From Marinobacterium rhizophilum (GTDB lineage Bacteria; Pseudomonadota; Gammaproteobacteria; Pseudomonadales; Balneatricaceae): a stretch of 64,000 nt of DNA. Where the stretch lies: contig NZ_CP073347.1 of assembly GCF_024397915.1 (NCBI RefSeq), positions 4,278,001-4,342,000 on the forward strand. The letters run 5' to 3'. Of this stretch, positions 16,685 through 25,421 are shown piece by piece. How positions within the stretch are numbered: position 1 is the first letter of the stretch; each line of letters opens with the position of its first letter. Below the pieces are notes generated by a model, which was not told where the DNA came from, did not search any database, and saw only the letters and a program-made list of their open reading frames with translations. The translations under genes and the position numbers were made by a program.

Positions 16685-17626
16685 TCATGGGTTGCCGTCC
16701 TCCAGCTGCTGGCGCAGGGCCTCGTTGTCTGGCGCGGAAAGATTGAGGGTACGGGCCACGATCGGGTTGTTGCTGACATTAAAGTATTTCGGATAGGTCG
16801 GTGGCGGCAAGGGGGCGGACAGGTCCAGCTCACGCAGCAGTTCACCGGTCTGCCGGCCGATCTGGGCCGGTGTTGAGTATACCGCGGCCAGGGCGCCGGC
16901 TTCGACATAGGTTTTGGAAAAACCGATGACGGGCACTTTCTGCTGCAGCGTGATGTAGAGCAGCCATTTGGCGGTGGTGCGGTTGAATGTAGCCCGGTCC
17001 GGCAGGGCGAGGAACACATCGCTTTGCTGAATCAGGGGCTTCAGGCGCTCGATCGGGTTATCCGATTCATCCAGGGTGATGGAGATAGGTGTCAGCTGCT
17101 GCTCGCCGGCCGCTGTGTCGAAGCGCTGCCGGGAGGCGGCGGAAAAGGGGCCGAACATGGTACCGATGCTTTTCGCATCGGGCACCAGCAGGCGCGCGAG
17201 GTGCAGCTGGCGTTGCAGTGGCTGGTCGAGGTATACCGCGCTAAGGCGGCGCTTGCCGTTGCTGTAAAGCTCCACCAGGGACTCAAAGGTGGTGCGAGGG
17301 ATAAAGGTACAGATCAGGTCGGCGGTGCCGCCGTGTTGCAGCAGCTGCTCGCATGCCCTGGCGCCAATGGCAATATTGAGCTCCTGGTCAAGCTGCTCCC
17401 TGGGGGGCGTGTTGTCGGTGCTGTACAGCTCCAGGGGCTGCCGATAGTCGCGACCAATCTCCTGGGCAACCAGCTGATAGAGTGCGCTGTTTTCACTCAT
17501 GATGACCCGGGGGGCCGCTGCTGCGCCCAGGCTGATGCACAGCAGCAAAAAAGCCAGTAACAGTGGCCCTGCTCGCCGCGGTTGAGAGTCATGCCTGTGT
17601 CGTGTCGCTCTGTCCGATGCCTGCAT
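16685..17626 (-). CDS. ABC-type periplasmic substrate-binding protein (PF04392-like)
   Basis: A 313-residue exported protein: basic N terminus, hydrophobic core (GPLLLAFLLLCISLGAAAA) and a mature two-lobe binding fold with IGTMFGPFSAASRQRF, DVFLALPDRATFN and VIGFSKTYVEAGALAAVYSTPAQIGRQ. These match the PF04392 binding-protein group. No permease or ATPase gene is near; instead a TonB receptor lies upstream and a hybrid kinase downstream in the same orientation. It may present a periplasmic ligand to the kinase rather than feed a transporter; that is inference from order. Confidence 0.75.
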   Translation of the reverse strand: MQASDRATRHRHDSQPRRAGPLLLAFLLLCISLGAAAAPRVIMSENSALYQLVAQEIGRDYRQPLELYSTDNTPPREQLDQELNIAIGARACEQLLQHGGTADLICTFIPRTTFESLVELYSNGKRRLSAVYLDQPLQRQLHLARLLVPDAKSIGTMFGPFSAASRQRFDTAAGEQQLTPISITLDESDNPIERLKPLIQQSDVFLALPDRATFNRTTAKWLLYITLQQKVPVIGFSKTYVEAGALAAVYSTPAQIGRQTGELLRELDLSAPLPPPTYPKYFNVSNNPIVARTLNLSAPDNEALRQQLEDGNP

Positions 17627-17655
17627 TCAGCGTATCCGTTCGCGTCGCTCGGTGA

Positions 17656-19716
17656 TCAGAATTCGAGTTGCAGTTGCAGATAGGTCCGTTGGTCGAATTC
17701 ATTAAACTGGTAAAATTCCGAGTACCTGTTGCCCAGCAGGTTCTGGAAAATCAGTGCGCCCGACAGGCGCTGGCCCGCCGGCAGACTCCATTCTTTGGCC
17801 AGGCGAAGGTCGGTGCGGTTGTAGCGCTCCCTGTTACCGCCCTCATCCCACTCCACCTCATCCATGTAGTACTGCGCCAGGCTGAGATCCCAGCCAGGTG
17901 CGGCATTGTAGTTCAGCAGCATGGAGGCCGTGTGTAACGGCGACTGGGGTTTCGAGGCGCGCAGCAGGCCACCCTTGGGCGTGCCAAAGTCGCGCCAGTA
18001 GTCGGTGGTATTGAGGTAGGCGTAATTGAACAGCAGCCAGAAGCGATCGACGGGTTGCAGGCGCAGCTGAAACTCGGCACCGCTGTTGCGCCAAGAGGCG
18101 TTGTTGGCGCTGTAGCGCACGCGGTTGTCGCTGGCATCTGCATTGTACTCGAGCCAGTAGCTGCTGATGGCGCTGTCGACATCCTCCACGAAAACGCGCA
18201 GGTCAAAATGGCCGGCAATCGCCTGAAAGGCCCGGTAATAGCCAATTTCCGCGGTCTTGACGCGCTCGGGAGCAATATCTGAGTTAGGGACGACGACGGT
18301 ATCCAGCACGTTGCCCGCCGGGTCATAAAGAATTGACTGGGCATTCTCTTCCAGCAGCGAGGGCATGCGGTAGGCCTCGCTAAAGGCCGTACGAATGACA
18401 GACTGCTTGTCGGGCCTGTAATTTAGCGCCAGTCTTGGTGACAGTTTCGGGCTGTCGGGGCTGGTGGTGCTGCTCTCAAGCATGGCGCCCAGGTTCAGGG
18501 TAACTGCATCGGTCGGTACCAGCTCCAGATTGCTGAACAGGCGCCAGCGTTCTTCATTGATTCGCCCCCGCTCCTGCAGCAGCGCGCCGCTTTCGGCTAT
18601 TTCCTGGCGGTAGCCCAGGCCCCAGACGGCTGTGGCCTGGTCGGCCATCAGGAGTTGGGTATGCTGGACTTCGATATCGTAGAGTTCGGTTTTGCCGTGC
18701 TCGTTTTCCAGACGGAAGTCCGGGTTTTGCGCCAGCAGGGCGGCGGCAAAACCGGCGGGCAGGCCTTCGTATTCTACCAGGTCGGCCACGGTGGGGGGCG
18801 CAATCGAGAGATCCAGGTAATTGTGGTAGGCCGACAGCTGGAGCTCGCTGCTATTGTCGCCGATATGGTTCCAGCGCAGGTACTGGTAGTTGGCGCTGGT
18901 ATCACGGGCAACGACGGGTTTGTCCGTGCTGTCCATATCGCCGCGATCGGCATAACCACTGCTGAAACCAGCCTGCATCAGCACGGTGTCTGCCAGGGTC
19001 GGGGCCAGTGTGCCACTGAGGTTGAAATACTCGCTGCGTGCGCCGTCCTGGAAACGGTCGCTGCCATCGTTCTGGTCATGGCCGGCGGTCACCCTGAGCT
19101 GGGCATTGCCAAGCGGCATGCTGAAGCGGCCTTCCACGCGGCGGGTATCCCGGGAACCGCCCAGTACCTTGAGCGAGGTGCCGGTTTCACTGTAGGGGGA
19201 GCGGGTAACAATATTGATGGCGCCCAGAAAGGCATTGGAGCCGTGGGTGGGCACATTGGAGCCGCGTACCACCTCGATGCGCTCGATGTCATCGAGGCTG
19301 AGCCCCAGGGAGTTCCAATCGACCGTCGACAACAGCGGCAGGTAGACGGAACGCCCGTCCACCAGCACCTCGAGGCGGCGGGGAAAGTCATCACTCACGC
19401 CGTGATAGGTGGCGCCGAACTTGTTGCCGTTGACATGGAATGCCTGGAAACCCGGCACCAGGCGCAGCAGGTCCGGAATGTTCAGCGCCCCGGAGGCGCG
19501 GATCATGTCGCGATCGATCAGGCTGATGGAGGCCGGCGCCTCGGTCAGCTTCTGGGTGATGCGCGTGGCGGAAACCACTTCGGGAATGGCCGCGTAGAAG
19601 TCGGCCTCGCTGAACATGGCCGGATCCTGCCCGTCGGCCAGGACGCCGGGCGAGGCCAGAACCAGCAGCATCAAGGCTGTGCCACCGGGCTGCCGGCGTG
19701 GTTTAGTGGGTTTCAT
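17656..19716 (-). CDS. TonB-dependent outer-membrane receptor
   Basis: A 686-residue receptor with a signal peptide (about 1-27), an N-terminal plug (about 45-160: VVSATRITQKLTEAPASISLIDRDMI, IPDLLRLVPGFQ, VLVDGRSVY, DDIERIEVVRGSN, NAFLGAINIVTR) and a beta barrel ending in LQLQLEF with the terminal aromatic residue. The plug sequence with short loops resembles vitamin/siderophore-like receptors of the TonB class. It starts a leftward three-gene set with the binding protein and the kinase (29 and 42 bp gaps). The ligand cannot be told from sequence. Confidence 0.88.
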   Translation of the reverse strand: MKPTKPRRQPGGTALMLLVLASPGVLADGQDPAMFSEADFYAAIPEVVSATRITQKLTEAPASISLIDRDMIRASGALNIPDLLRLVPGFQAFHVNGNKFGATYHGVSDDFPRRLEVLVDGRSVYLPLLSTVDWNSLGLSLDDIERIEVVRGSNVPTHGSNAFLGAINIVTRSPYSETGTSLKVLGGSRDTRRVEGRFSMPLGNAQLRVTAGHDQNDGSDRFQDGARSEYFNLSGTLAPTLADTVLMQAGFSSGYADRGDMDSTDKPVVARDTSANYQYLRWNHIGDNSSELQLSAYHNYLDLSIAPPTVADLVEYEGLPAGFAAALLAQNPDFRLENEHGKTELYDIEVQHTQLLMADQATAVWGLGYRQEIAESGALLQERGRINEERWRLFSNLELVPTDAVTLNLGAMLESSTTSPDSPKLSPRLALNYRPDKQSVIRTAFSEAYRMPSLLEENAQSILYDPAGNVLDTVVVPNSDIAPERVKTAEIGYYRAFQAIAGHFDLRVFVEDVDSAISSYWLEYNADASDNRVRYSANNASWRNSGAEFQLRLQPVDRFWLLFNYAYLNTTDYWRDFGTPKGGLLRASKPQSPLHTASMLLNYNAAPGWDLSLAQYYMDEVEWDEGGNRERYNRTDLRLAKEWSLPAGQRLSGALIFQNLLGNRYSEFYQFNEFDQRTYLQLQLEF

Positions 19717-19763
19717 GGCTGTTATTCATCATGCTCAGTGAAACAGTGCAGGGCGACCGCAGG

Positions 19764-19853
19764 TCAGATCCGTGTGCCGACATAGATCAGAACGGCAACC
19801 AGTAGCAGGGCTTCGAAAATGAAACCGTTGGTTGTCAGTATCCAGTCAAGCAT
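19764..19853 (-). CDS. Possible 29-residue single-helix membrane peptide
   Basis: An ATG-TGA frame upstream of the TonB receptor in the same orientation. Residues 12-25 form a hydrophobic helix (IFEALLLVAVLIYVG) with a short charged tail TRI. No strong ribosome binding site is visible. Its position before the receptor operon makes a small co-transcribed membrane protein possible, but chance is not excluded. Confidence 0.3.
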   Translation of the reverse strand: MLDWILTTNGFIFEALLLVAVLIYVGTRI

Positions 19854-19971
19854 GCGCAGGGTCCGAATTTCGGCGATGTTATTCAGAGTCGTTAACGTAC
19901 CACAAAGGTGCTGTTAAGGACTACGTATGCTGCGTCTGCGAAATTGTGCCCGGGCAACGGCACTGGGGCTG

Positions 19972-20803
19972 CTAGGCCGGTTCGGTACTGAGGTTATTCT
20001 GTTCCAGCAGGCGCAGTGCCGCCTTGAGGGCATTGAAACAGTCGGCATCGATGGCACTGCCAATTTCCGCTTCCATGATGGCCAGTGCCGCCGGGGTGGG
20101 AATGGGGCCGCGGTAAGGCCGATCAGCGGTAATGGCGTCAAAGATGTCGGCCGTGGTGATAATGCGGGTTTCCAGGCTGATGCTGGTTGCGTCGAGGCCG
20201 CGGGGGTAGCCCTGGCCGTCAAGACGTTCATGATGGGCACCGGCAATCCTGGCCAGATGGGAAAAGGCGCCGATACGGATCAGGATATCTTCGGTAAAGG
20301 CGGCGTGCTGGCGTCCCAGGGCCCATTCGCCGTCGCCCAGTTTGCCGGGCTTGTTCGGAAAACTGTAATTCCCTGGCGATATCCGCACCATGCTCGCAGC
20401 GGGTCTGAATCAGCTCCAGGGCAATATCTGAGCCATCGCGCACCAGGGTCAGCAGCGAGCGAAAGCGTTCGGCCAGACTGCCGCTCAGGCCGGTATGGCG
20501 CATGACGAACTGAAGTACCTGGGGCAGGCTGCCGTCGACTGTTTTGAAGTCGTGCTTGAAGCCCAGGTCGTCGGTGGCATAAAGCTGGCAGATGCGCGCG
20601 GCATTGCTGCTGCACCCCAGGTCCTTCAGCAGCAGGGTGTAATACAGCTCCCACTGATCGGCCTGCGACATGCCAACCTCACGTCCGATATGCATGCCAA
20701 TCCAGCAGCAGCGCACGCAGTGGCCCCTGGGCTGACCCTCGGTCATATCCAGGGCATGGCTGAGGGCGCTGAAGAGTTCTGACATTTTTAACCCGGTGAG
20801 CAT
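19972..20803 (-). pseudogene. HD-GYP-type signalling protein gene with internal deletion and frameshift
   Basis: The 5' part (20803 to about 20368) encodes the start of a two-domain HD-GYP protein: ALDMTEGQPRGHCVRCCWIG, LLLKDLGCSSNAARI and FKTVDGSLPQVLQFV. The frame is lost at TTTTCCGAACAAGCCCGGC near 20360, and the 3' part in another frame continues with NKPGKLGDGEWALGRQHA and the GYP motif HHERLDGQGYPRG. In intact relatives these pieces are about 200 residues apart, so the end of domain 1 and the HD half of domain 2 are missing. Intact members hydrolyse cyclic di-GMP; this copy should not. Confidence 0.75.
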
Positions 20804-21043
20804 GCATCGGCCCTCTCTATCTGGCGCTGGCTTTGAGGCGGCGGGTGTTGCTGCAACCGGCTTGGGTGGTTGCCGCTGCCTTGGGGTAGCAGTTTAGCGT
20901 TTATATGCCGCGGTTCGGGCAAGCGGTGTCAAAAAGTGCCAGCGTTGAACTTATGGGTGCCGGTGATCCCCGTGGCGCCATTCGCCGCGCCGACAGTGGT
21001 AGCATGGGCGCCCCCGGGGTGTTAGGCAGAGGCGTTTCGTGTG

Positions 21044-21805
21044 ATGGAATTACTGGACTGGCTGAGGCCCGACGGGCTGGCGCAGGGAGAGTTTCTTTTT
21101 CTGATTGCTATCAGTGCCCTCACGTCGGCCATGACGGCCATGATGGGGGTGGGTGGCGGCGCCGTGCTGATTGCCGTAATGGCTAATATCATGCCACCGG
21201 TTGCCGTTATTCCGGTACACGGCACCGTGCAGCTGGGGTCGAACCTCGGCCGTGTCCTGACCATGCAGCAGCATATCCGCTGGCCTCTGGTGGGCTGGTT
21301 TGCGCTGGGCTGCCTGCTCGGCAGTGTGCTGGGCGGGCAAATTGCGGTGAGCATACCGACGCACTGGCTCAAGCTGATTATCGGCAGTTTTATCCTTTAC
21401 AGTTGCTGGCTGCCGCTGCGCACCCGCCTGGGCGGCGGCAGGTCCGGCATACTGCTGGGAGCGGTGACGGCCTTTGTCGGCATGTTTGTCGGGGTGACCG
21501 CCACCTTTGTGATTGCCACGCTGCGCAATACCCTGCCCGAGCGCATGGAGCTGGTGGGCACCATGGCCGCGCTGATGGCGGTACAGCATGCCCTGAAGGC
21601 GCTGGTGTTCGGCCTGTTCGGCTTTGCGTTTTTCGACTGGCTGGGGCTGGTGCTATTGATGATCATCACCGGCTTTGCCGGTACCCTGCTGGGGAAAAAG
21701 GCCCTGGAGCGGACGCCCAGTGAGTACTTTTCCAGGGGGCTCAAGCTGGTCCTGACGCTGCTGGCCCTGAAACTGCTATGGGACGGTGCCAGCCTATGGT
21801 TCTAG
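21044..21805 (+). CDS. TSUP (TauE/SafE) family membrane transporter
   Basis: About 253 residues with eight likely membrane helices and the family repeats MMGVGGGAVLIAVM near the N terminus and FVGMFVGVTATFVIATL in the middle. TSUP carriers export sulfite, sulfoacetate or related organosulfur anions. A GTG directly precedes the chosen ATG. It stands alone between the broken HD-GYP gene and the dienelactone hydrolase, 11 kb from the taurine genes, which release sulfite and have no exporter of their own in the locus, so sulfite export is a reasonable but untested idea. Confidence 0.8.
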   Translation: MELLDWLRPDGLAQGEFLFLIAISALTSAMTAMMGVGGGAVLIAVMANIMPPVAVIPVHGTVQLGSNLGRVLTMQQHIRWPLVGWFALGCLLGSVLGGQIAVSIPTHWLKLIIGSFILYSCWLPLRTRLGGGRSGILLGAVTAFVGMFVGVTATFVIATLRNTLPERMELVGTMAALMAVQHALKALVFGLFGFAFFDWLGLVLLMIITGFAGTLLGKKALERTPSEYFSRGLKLVLTLLALKLLWDGASLWF

Positions 21806-22128
21806 TCGGTAGGCCCGTGGCGTGTGTCACGGTGAGAAGGTGCTCACACAGCGATGCCTGACTTGCGCCTGTGGCATATCGGTGCCAGTGTGGCTGCCCC
21901 TCGACTGTTTCACCACCTGCAAGCAAGCAGTTTACCGACGATCGATCTTTGCGCCTTTGATGTGATCGGCAAGTGGCCGGCCGCAACTGTCAGCGCCTGG
22001 CCGGTGGCTGAATGTAAATATATGTAAAGTTTCCCGGTTGCTCGGCCCCTGGGGTCGAGCCTGGCCTACACTCTGTTGATCTTTTGTGCCGACCAGGCGT
22101 CTGGCCGGTAACCCGCAAGGAGCAGGCA

Positions 22129-23031
22129 ATGACTGAAAACGTAGATGGGACCGGCCCCAAGATTCCGCAGCAGGCCTTTGACTGGTACGACGAATACGCC
22201 CACGGTGATATTGATCGACGTACCTTTTTAAAACGCCTGGGCACCCTGGGGGTTGCAGGGCTAAGCCTGAGTGCGGTGGCCGGGGCGCTGATACCGAACT
22301 ACGCGCTGGCGGAGCAGGTATCCTTCAATGATCCCGACATCAAGGCCAGCTATATCGAGTTCGATGCGCCGGACGGGCATGGCCGGGCGCGGGGCTACCT
22401 TGTGGTTCCGGCAGGCGTTTCCGCGGAGAAGCCGGCGCCTGCGGTGCTGGTGGCCCATGAAAACCGCGGCCTCAACCCCTATGTCGAAGATGTGGCACGG
22501 CGTCTTGCGAAAGCGGGCTACGTTGCGCTGGCCCCCGATGCACTGTTTTCGCTGGGGGGCTATCCGGGCAACGATGACGAAGGTCGAGCCATGCAGAAAA
22601 CCCTGGATGGCGGCAAGATCGAAGGCGACTTCGTTGCTGCGGCCAAATTGCTGAAGGCGCACGAGCTGAGCACCGGCAAGGTCGGCATGGTTGGGTTCTG
22701 CTTCGGTGGTTACCTGAGTAACCAGCTAGCGGCGTTATTGCCGGACACCATCGTGGCCGCCGCACCCTATTACGGCACGCCGCCAAAGGCCGATATTGCC
22801 AACATCAAGGCGGCCATGCAGTTGCATTTCGCGGCGCTGGATGAGCGTGTGAATGGTTACTGGCCGGATTACGAGAAGGCACTGAAAGCGGCAAATACTG
22901 ACTATGAGGCTTTTGTCTATCCTGACGTCAATCATGGTTTCCATAACGACTCCACCGCCCGTTATGACGAGGCCCGTGCCGAGCAGGCCTGGCAGCGCAC
23001 GCTGGAATTTTTCAAAGCCCAGCTGAGCTGA
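22129..23031 (+). CDS. Exported dienelactone hydrolase family protein
   Basis: A 300-residue alpha/beta hydrolase with a twin-arginine-type leader: R30-R31 in DRRTFLKRLG followed by the hydrophobic VAGLSLSAVAGALI and ALA near 60. The mature part has the dienelactone hydrolase nucleophile elbow with cysteine (GFCFGGY), HENRGLNPY near the oxyanion region and the catalytic histidine in VNHGFHND. Strong RBS AAGGAGCAGGCA before the ATG at 22129. Tat export places it in the periplasm. Substrate unknown; the family includes carboxymethylenebutenolidase. Confidence 0.85.
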   Translation: MTENVDGTGPKIPQQAFDWYDEYAHGDIDRRTFLKRLGTLGVAGLSLSAVAGALIPNYALAEQVSFNDPDIKASYIEFDAPDGHGRARGYLVVPAGVSAEKPAPAVLVAHENRGLNPYVEDVARRLAKAGYVALAPDALFSLGGYPGNDDEGRAMQKTLDGGKIEGDFVAAAKLLKAHELSTGKVGMVGFCFGGYLSNQLAALLPDTIVAAAPYYGTPPKADIANIKAAMQLHFAALDERVNGYWPDYEKALKAANTDYEAFVYPDVNHGFHNDSTARYDEARAEQAWQRTLEFFKAQLS

Positions 23032-23043
23032 CAGGTCATGAGC

Positions 23044-23069
23044 AGAGACCCGCGCCTGCGCGGGTCTCT
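23044..23069. terminator. Hairpin between convergent dlh-like and DUF3179 genes
   Basis: AGAGACCCGCG and CGCGGGTCTCT form a perfect 11-bp stem with a 4-base loop. The T-run is short on both strands; its place between convergent genes suggests termination. Confidence 0.6.
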
Positions 23070-23104
23070 GTCCGGTTTACCGCCGGATGCCCCAAGTCTG
23101 CATC

Positions 23105-24061
23105 TTAGCGGGGGGTTGAGTCCTGGTGGCGGAATACCTCGGTATCCGGGTGGAAGGCCGCCCAGGCAAACCAGTACAGCGTGATTGCGGGTAGCAGCTG
23201 GCCGCGGCTATCTTCGATCCGGGCGGAGTCGTGTTCCGGGTCGAAGCGCACGACAATCGCGGTATCCCCCAGGCGATCCTGCAGCAGCCCATCGGCTTTT
23301 CCCAGCTCGACGAAAGGCCAGGCTTTTGCCTTGCCGTTCAGCACCAGGCCGATCACGCGCTCCTTCGGATGAAAGCCCAGCGCCCGGAACTTGACCGGGA
23401 AGTAGGTGGCGGCTGATTCGGCATAGCCGGCGTAGGGATCAGTGTCATAGTTGCGGCCAAAGCCTGTCTCGAAGCTCAGCACCAGGCTGTCGGGATGGCG
23501 CTGGCGCCAGTCGCCCCAGCGCGTATGCTCAACGGCGACCTGGGTCAGGGGTTGGCCGCGGTAGTGTCCCGTCAGGGCACGGGCTTCAATCTGGGACCAG
23601 AGCGACTCGGTTTCCCGGTCGTACAGCAGCACGTCACTGTTGTAGAGCAGGCCCGACACGCCAAAGGTCAGCGGGCGCCCGGCCTGCTCGCGCAAAAATA
23701 CCATGCCGGAGCCACACAGCGGACAGAAGGTAATGGCCACGGGCTCGTCCCCGAATCGGTCGTTGACGATCTCGTGCCAGTTGAGGATACGGATAGGGTA
23801 GGCCTTGCTGATGCCGTTGCGGTTCAGCCCCATCACGTAATCCGAATCGCGCAGTTCCCCCGCCTGTGCGGCCGGGATAAAGTGCGGCGCGTCGATGGAC
23901 GGGATGCCATCCCTGGGCGGACCGCCGCGCAGAATGTCGTCGACCGGTACCAGTGCACCCTCCAGTTCGAAGCCATTGAGTTGCTGTGCCGACACTGAAC
24001 AGGACAGCAGCAGCGCCAGCACAGTGGCCATGGCCGGGCACAGCAGTTTCAGTGCTTTCAT
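23105..24061 (-). CDS. Exported DUF3179 protein
   Basis: A 318-residue protein with an N-terminal signal peptide (LLCPAMATVLALLLSCSVSA) and the DUF3179 core: GGPPRDGIPSIDAPHF, YVMGLNRNGISKAYPIRILNWHEIVND, and the paired cysteines in TFCPLCGSGMVF, followed by SGLLYNSDVLLYDRETESLWSQ. The function of DUF3179 is not established; the cysteines and acidic residues suggest metal or disulfide chemistry. It is convergent with the Tat-exported hydrolase and divergent from the tartrate-dehydrogenase-like gene. Confidence 0.85.
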   Translation of the reverse strand: MKALKLLCPAMATVLALLLSCSVSAQQLNGFELEGALVPVDDILRGGPPRDGIPSIDAPHFIPAAQAGELRDSDYVMGLNRNGISKAYPIRILNWHEIVNDRFGDEPVAITFCPLCGSGMVFLREQAGRPLTFGVSGLLYNSDVLLYDRETESLWSQIEARALTGHYRGQPLTQVAVEHTRWGDWRQRHPDSLVLSFETGFGRNYDTDPYAGYAESAATYFPVKFRALGFHPKERVIGLVLNGKAKAWPFVELGKADGLLQDRLGDTAIVVRFDPEHDSARIEDSRGQLLPAITLYWFAWAAFHPDTEVFRHQDSTPR

Positions 24062-24294
24062 TGTCGTCTCCCGTGTTTTGGCTCAGGCCCTGTAGCGATG
24101 CCGGGAAGGATGGTCTGGAGTCTTTGACCACGGCCTGGCCATTTGCTTCCATCCCGTATCAGGCCGGGTCAGTATGGTCGACGGGGAGGGTTCTGCATAA
24201 GCGTTAATTATCAAACCTATCAATCTTGTTGAGTTACCTTATTCAGCGGGCCGGCGTAGGCTGGCTTTCACACGATTAAATTCCGGGAATCATC

Positions 24295-25344
24295 ATGAAG
24301 AATTACCGCATTGCGCTGCTGCCGGGGGACGGTATCGGTACCGAAGTAATGGAGGCCGCCTGGCCCGTGTTGCAGGCCGTTGCCGACCAGCAGGATTTTG
24401 GCCTTGTGGGCGACTGCTTGCCCTGGTCCTGTGACTATTACCTTGAGCACGGTGTCATGATGCCGCCTGACGGTGTCGAGCAGTTGCGGGCGTTCGATGC
24501 CATTTATCTTGGCGCGGTGGGGCTGCCGGAAACGGTGCCGGATCACGTTTCGCTGCGCGAACTGCTGCTGGCGATCCGCCAGGGGCTGGATTTGTCGGTC
24601 AACGAGCGTCCGCACCGCTTGCTGGCGGGGGTTACCGGGCCGCTGCGTACCGACAAAGCGTTCGATATCCTCTGTATCCGTGAAAACACCGAGGGCGAGT
24701 ACAGCGGCGCCGGTGGCCGGGTGCACCAGGGTGGTGATCTGGAGGTGGCGGTAGAGACTTCCATATTTACCCGCGCAGGGGTTGAGCGCGTGCTGCGTTA
24801 TGGTTTTGAACGGGCAAGACTTCGTAGTGGCAAGCTGGCGTCGGTCACCAAGTCCAACGCCCAGCGTCACAGCATGGTGTTCTGGGACGAAATGACTGAT
24901 CGCGTTGCCGCTGACTACCCGGATGTCCAGGTGACCCGCTACCATGTTGATGCCATCGCCGCCCGCATGATCACGCACCCTGAAACGCTGGATGTCGTGG
25001 TTGCATCCAACCTGTTTGGTGACATCCTCACCGATATCGGTGCCGCCATCCAGGGTGGCCTCGGCTTTGCGGCGTCGGCCAATATCAACCCGGTGAGCGG
25101 CGGGCCTGGCATGTTCGAGCCGGTGCATGGCTCGGCGCCCGATATCGTGGGCAAGGGGCTGGCCAACCCGCTGGCAACGCTCTGGGCCGGCGCCCTGATG
25201 CTGCAGCACCTGGGCGAAGCCGCCGCGGCCAAAAATTTGATGACGGCCATCGAGAAGGCCACGGCCAGCGGTGCGGGCACCCCCGATATGGGTGGCAGCC
25301 TGAGCACTGCGCAGCTTGCACAGGCGGTGCAGGCGGCACTCTGA
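24295..25344 (+). CDS. Tartrate dehydrogenase / isopropylmalate dehydrogenase family enzyme
   Basis: A 349-residue beta-decarboxylating dehydrogenase: N-terminal LLPGDGIGTEVM, CIRENTEGEYSGAGG, SVTKSNAQRHSMVFWDE with the catalytic lysine, and the metal site NLFGDILTDIGAAIQGGLG. WSCDYYLEHGVMMPPDG near residue 45 and the RENTEGEYSG loop are typical of the tartrate dehydrogenase/decarboxylase branch rather than LeuB. NAD and divalent metal are expected cofactors. D-malate dehydrogenase is a close alternative. A terminator follows after 23 bp. Confidence 0.82.
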   Translation: MKNYRIALLPGDGIGTEVMEAAWPVLQAVADQQDFGLVGDCLPWSCDYYLEHGVMMPPDGVEQLRAFDAIYLGAVGLPETVPDHVSLRELLLAIRQGLDLSVNERPHRLLAGVTGPLRTDKAFDILCIRENTEGEYSGAGGRVHQGGDLEVAVETSIFTRAGVERVLRYGFERARLRSGKLASVTKSNAQRHSMVFWDEMTDRVAADYPDVQVTRYHVDAIAARMITHPETLDVVVASNLFGDILTDIGAAIQGGLGFAASANINPVSGGPGMFEPVHGSAPDIVGKGLANPLATLWAGALMLQHLGEAAAAKNLMTAIEKATASGAGTPDMGGSLSTAQLAQAVQAAL

Positions 25345-25367
25345 TTCGACGTTCTGCAGACATTACA

Positions 25368-25390
25368 ACGGGGCCTGCGGGCCCCGTTTT
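25368..25390. terminator. Terminator after the tartrate-dehydrogenase-like gene
   Basis: ACGGGGCC and GGCCCCGT pair with a 4-base loop and TTTT follows; the next gene is convergent. Confidence 0.75.
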
Positions 25391-25421
25391 GTATAGTGCG
25401 TGCTGCCTGCTGATGGCGTGC

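Noticed and set aside
15177..19785. Long plus-strand frames opposite the kinase and the TonB receptor
   Set aside because: Low-complexity, no domains; shadows of the real minus-strand genes.
23044..23069. Hairpin considered as a small RNA gene
   Set aside because: Only a single stem between convergent genes; termination is the simpler reading.
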